6,719 nt of DNA, from assembly GCA_041687475.1 (NCBI GenBank), contig JAWLBW010000262.1, positions 1 to 6,719 on the forward strand. The letters are read 5' to 3'. The DNA is from JAWLBW01 sp041687475 (GTDB lineage Bacteria; J088; JAWLBW01). The notes beneath the pieces are model-generated. The model made no database searches and had not been told where the DNA came from. It saw only the letters and a program-made list of their open reading frames with translations. Positions 5,973 to 6,719 of the stretch are shown in pieces (positions within the stretch are counted from its first letter, which is position 1; each line of letters begins with the position of its first letter). The position numbers and the translations under genes were made by a program.

Positions 5973-6008
5973 AAGAATTCGGGATCGTCCACGGGTCGTG
6001 CACCCATA

Positions 6009-6068
6009 CCGTTCGGGCTGAGCGCTGTCGAAGCCCGTACCATGAACGGCCCGAACTGTACGGTTCGG
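6009..6068. repeat. Nested GTTCGG palindromic element
   Basis: Several inverted repeats share the same core. CCGTTC (6009-6014) pairs with GAACGG (6044-6049), and GGGCT (6015-6019) with AGCCC (6032-6036) inside it. Alternatively GTTCGGGC (6011-6018) pairs with GCCCGAAC (6049-6056), and CCGAAC (6051-6056) with GTTCGG (6063-6068) around a 6-base loop. The internal GCTGAGC...GTCGAAGC text resembles a short palindromic intergenic repeat that recurs in many unrelated bacterial genomes; that resemblance is from memory and not tested here. Confidence 0.6.
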
Positions 6069-6145
6069 CCTGCGGCCTCGCGGAACGGCTGCGAATGGTT
6101 CCGGTGGTCTTGCTTAGCCCCCGAAATCTCTACCGACCAACGATG

Positions 6146-6173
6146 AAAGGCCGGAGCTTTGCTCCGGCCTTTT
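6146..6173 (+). terminator. Strong terminator-like hairpin between the convergent genes
   Basis: The arms AAAGGCCGGAGC (6146-6157) and GCTCCGGCCTTT (6161-6172) are perfectly complementary over 12 bp around a TTT loop, with one more T before CC. On the minus strand the same hairpin ends in CCTTTC. It lies 293 bases after gatB on the plus strand and 63 bases past the stop of the minus-strand lipoprotein at 6236, so it could serve both convergent units. The short T-run is its weak point. Confidence 0.75.
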
Positions 6174-6235
6174 CCGTGTCTGCAGACTTTGGTGGGATCC
6201 GGGTACGCCCCCGAAGGGAACGGAAACCTATCCTG

Positions 6236-6715
6236 TCACAGGGGGCTTCCCGGTTGGAAGGCCGACGGGCACTTGGCCGGGCAAGCATCCAACTCCTCCT
6301 CGACCCTCTTTTCTTTCAACCCTCCGCCCCGGTAGGCAAGGAGGGTAACGATGACCGGATACCCCTCTTCGGTCAATTCTTCGTCATAAAAGTCGACCGT
6401 GTACGATAGCGTTGTATCCGTGATACCTGACTGTGTACCTGGTACAAACACGTCCAACGGCATCAGCAGGGTCGGGGGGTCGTCTTTGAGTCTCCATTCG
6501 GCGGGTACATGATGGTCGTCTTCGAGATAAACCCGGGAGTCACCAACTTTGAACCGGATCAATGGGCCTAACCCGCCGAATAGAATATTGCCGGGAATAT
6601 CATAACCCCACCGACCTTCATAGCAGCCATCCAGGCGCGGGGGCCCGGTGTATCCCTCCGGCCCGCAGGAAAGCAGGCCGGAAGCGAGAAGGATGAGGTG
6701 GATGAGTCTGGTCAT
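6236..6715 (-). CDS. Small lipoprotein of unknown function, 159 aa
   Basis: The protein begins MTRLIHLILLASGLLSC, a lipoprotein signal peptide with Arg3, a hydrophobic core and a canonical LLSC lipobox (Cys17 lipidated), so it is expected to be membrane-anchored in the envelope. The mature part is mixed alpha/beta in look, with DGCYEGRWGYD (29-39), a beta-rich middle (RFKVGDSRVYLEDD, SYTVDFYDEEL, YPVIVTLLAYRGGG) and a C-terminal CPAKC pair (Cys145, Cys149) besides Cys31. I do not recognise a family. Only four bases lie upstream of the ATG in the window, so the ribosome site cannot be seen and a start further upstream cannot be excluded, though the signal peptide fits this one. Its base composition is visibly less GC-rich than the gat genes, which may reflect a less conserved accessory gene. 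Confidence 0.8.
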   Translation of the reverse strand: MTRLIHLILLASGLLSCGPEGYTGPPRLDGCYEGRWGYDIPGNILFGGLGPLIRFKVGDSRVYLEDDHHVPAEWRLKDDPPTLLMPLDVFVPGTQSGITDTTLSYTVDFYDEELTEEGYPVIVTLLAYRGGGLKEKRVEEELDACPAKCPSAFQPGSPL

Positions 6716-6719
6716 GTAG

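Noticed and set aside
5990..6145. Possible structured RNA such as a tRNA, tmRNA or riboswitch before the hairpin at 6146
   Set aside because: I looked for a T-loop, CCA end and known riboswitch cores and found none. The gap precedes convergent gene ends, not a gene start, which makes a riboswitch unlikely.
6042..6146. 34-codon plus-strand frame starting MNGPNC and ending at the terminator
   Set aside because: There is no ribosome site upstream, and the start lies inside a palindromic repeat. Short open frames of this size are expected by chance in GC-rich DNA.
5894..6409. Plus-strand 171-codon open frame after gatB
   Set aside because: It crosses the octamer repeats, the palindromes, the strong terminator hairpin and the 3' part of the minus-strand lipoprotein, and its product resembles no protein.

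Overview
The window is a GC-rich bacterial chromosomal segment whose core is a complete tRNA-dependent amidotransferase operon. Four same-strand genes encode a small TFIIB-type zinc-ribbon protein (2208-2570), GatC (2570-2857), GatA (2911-4377) and GatB (4374-5852). The zinc-ribbon gene overlaps gatC by one base (TAATG) and gatA overlaps gatB by four (ATGA), so both pairs look translationally coupled. GatC, GatA and GatB form the heterotrimer that converts Glu-tRNA(Gln) to Gln-tRNA(Gln) and/or Asp-tRNA(Asn) to Asn-tRNA(Asn). The window cannot show which, because no aminoacyl-tRNA synthetase gene is present.

Layout. Positions 1-1026 hold the N-terminal part of a minus-strand secreted lipoprotein with an acidic Pro-Glu/Pro-Asp linker and the start of a fibronectin type III-like domain. 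It continues past the left edge. Positions 1027-1561 are a divergent intergenic region rich in small GC hairpins, with a plausible extended -10 promoter for the next gene. Positions 1562-1786 encode a 74-residue DUF4177-like protein. Positions 1787-2083 hold a degenerate duplicated repeat with CGTGATACG and CACCTTT short repeats, followed by a good sigma70-type promoter for the gat operon. After gatB, positions 5853-6235 hold a hairpin, an 8-bp-period tandem repeat, a nested palindromic element and a strong terminator-like hairpin. Positions 6236-6715 encode a second minus-strand lipoprotein, convergent with the operon.

Organism. The Cys-containing GatB (CxC...CPxC), the zinc-ribbon gene fused to the front of gatCAB, the lipoproteins with PD/PE-rich linkers and the repeat-littered GC-rich spacers suggest a Gram-negative of the former Deltaproteobacteria (Myxococcota or Bradymonadota-like). 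This is inference from general resemblance only. I found no mobile element, CRISPR array, rRNA, tRNA or defence system. The protein-coding content is mostly ordinary housekeeping. The parts worth a second look are the intergenic repeats, the terminator-like hairpin inside the operon between gatC and gatA, and the zinc-ribbon protein coupled to gatC.
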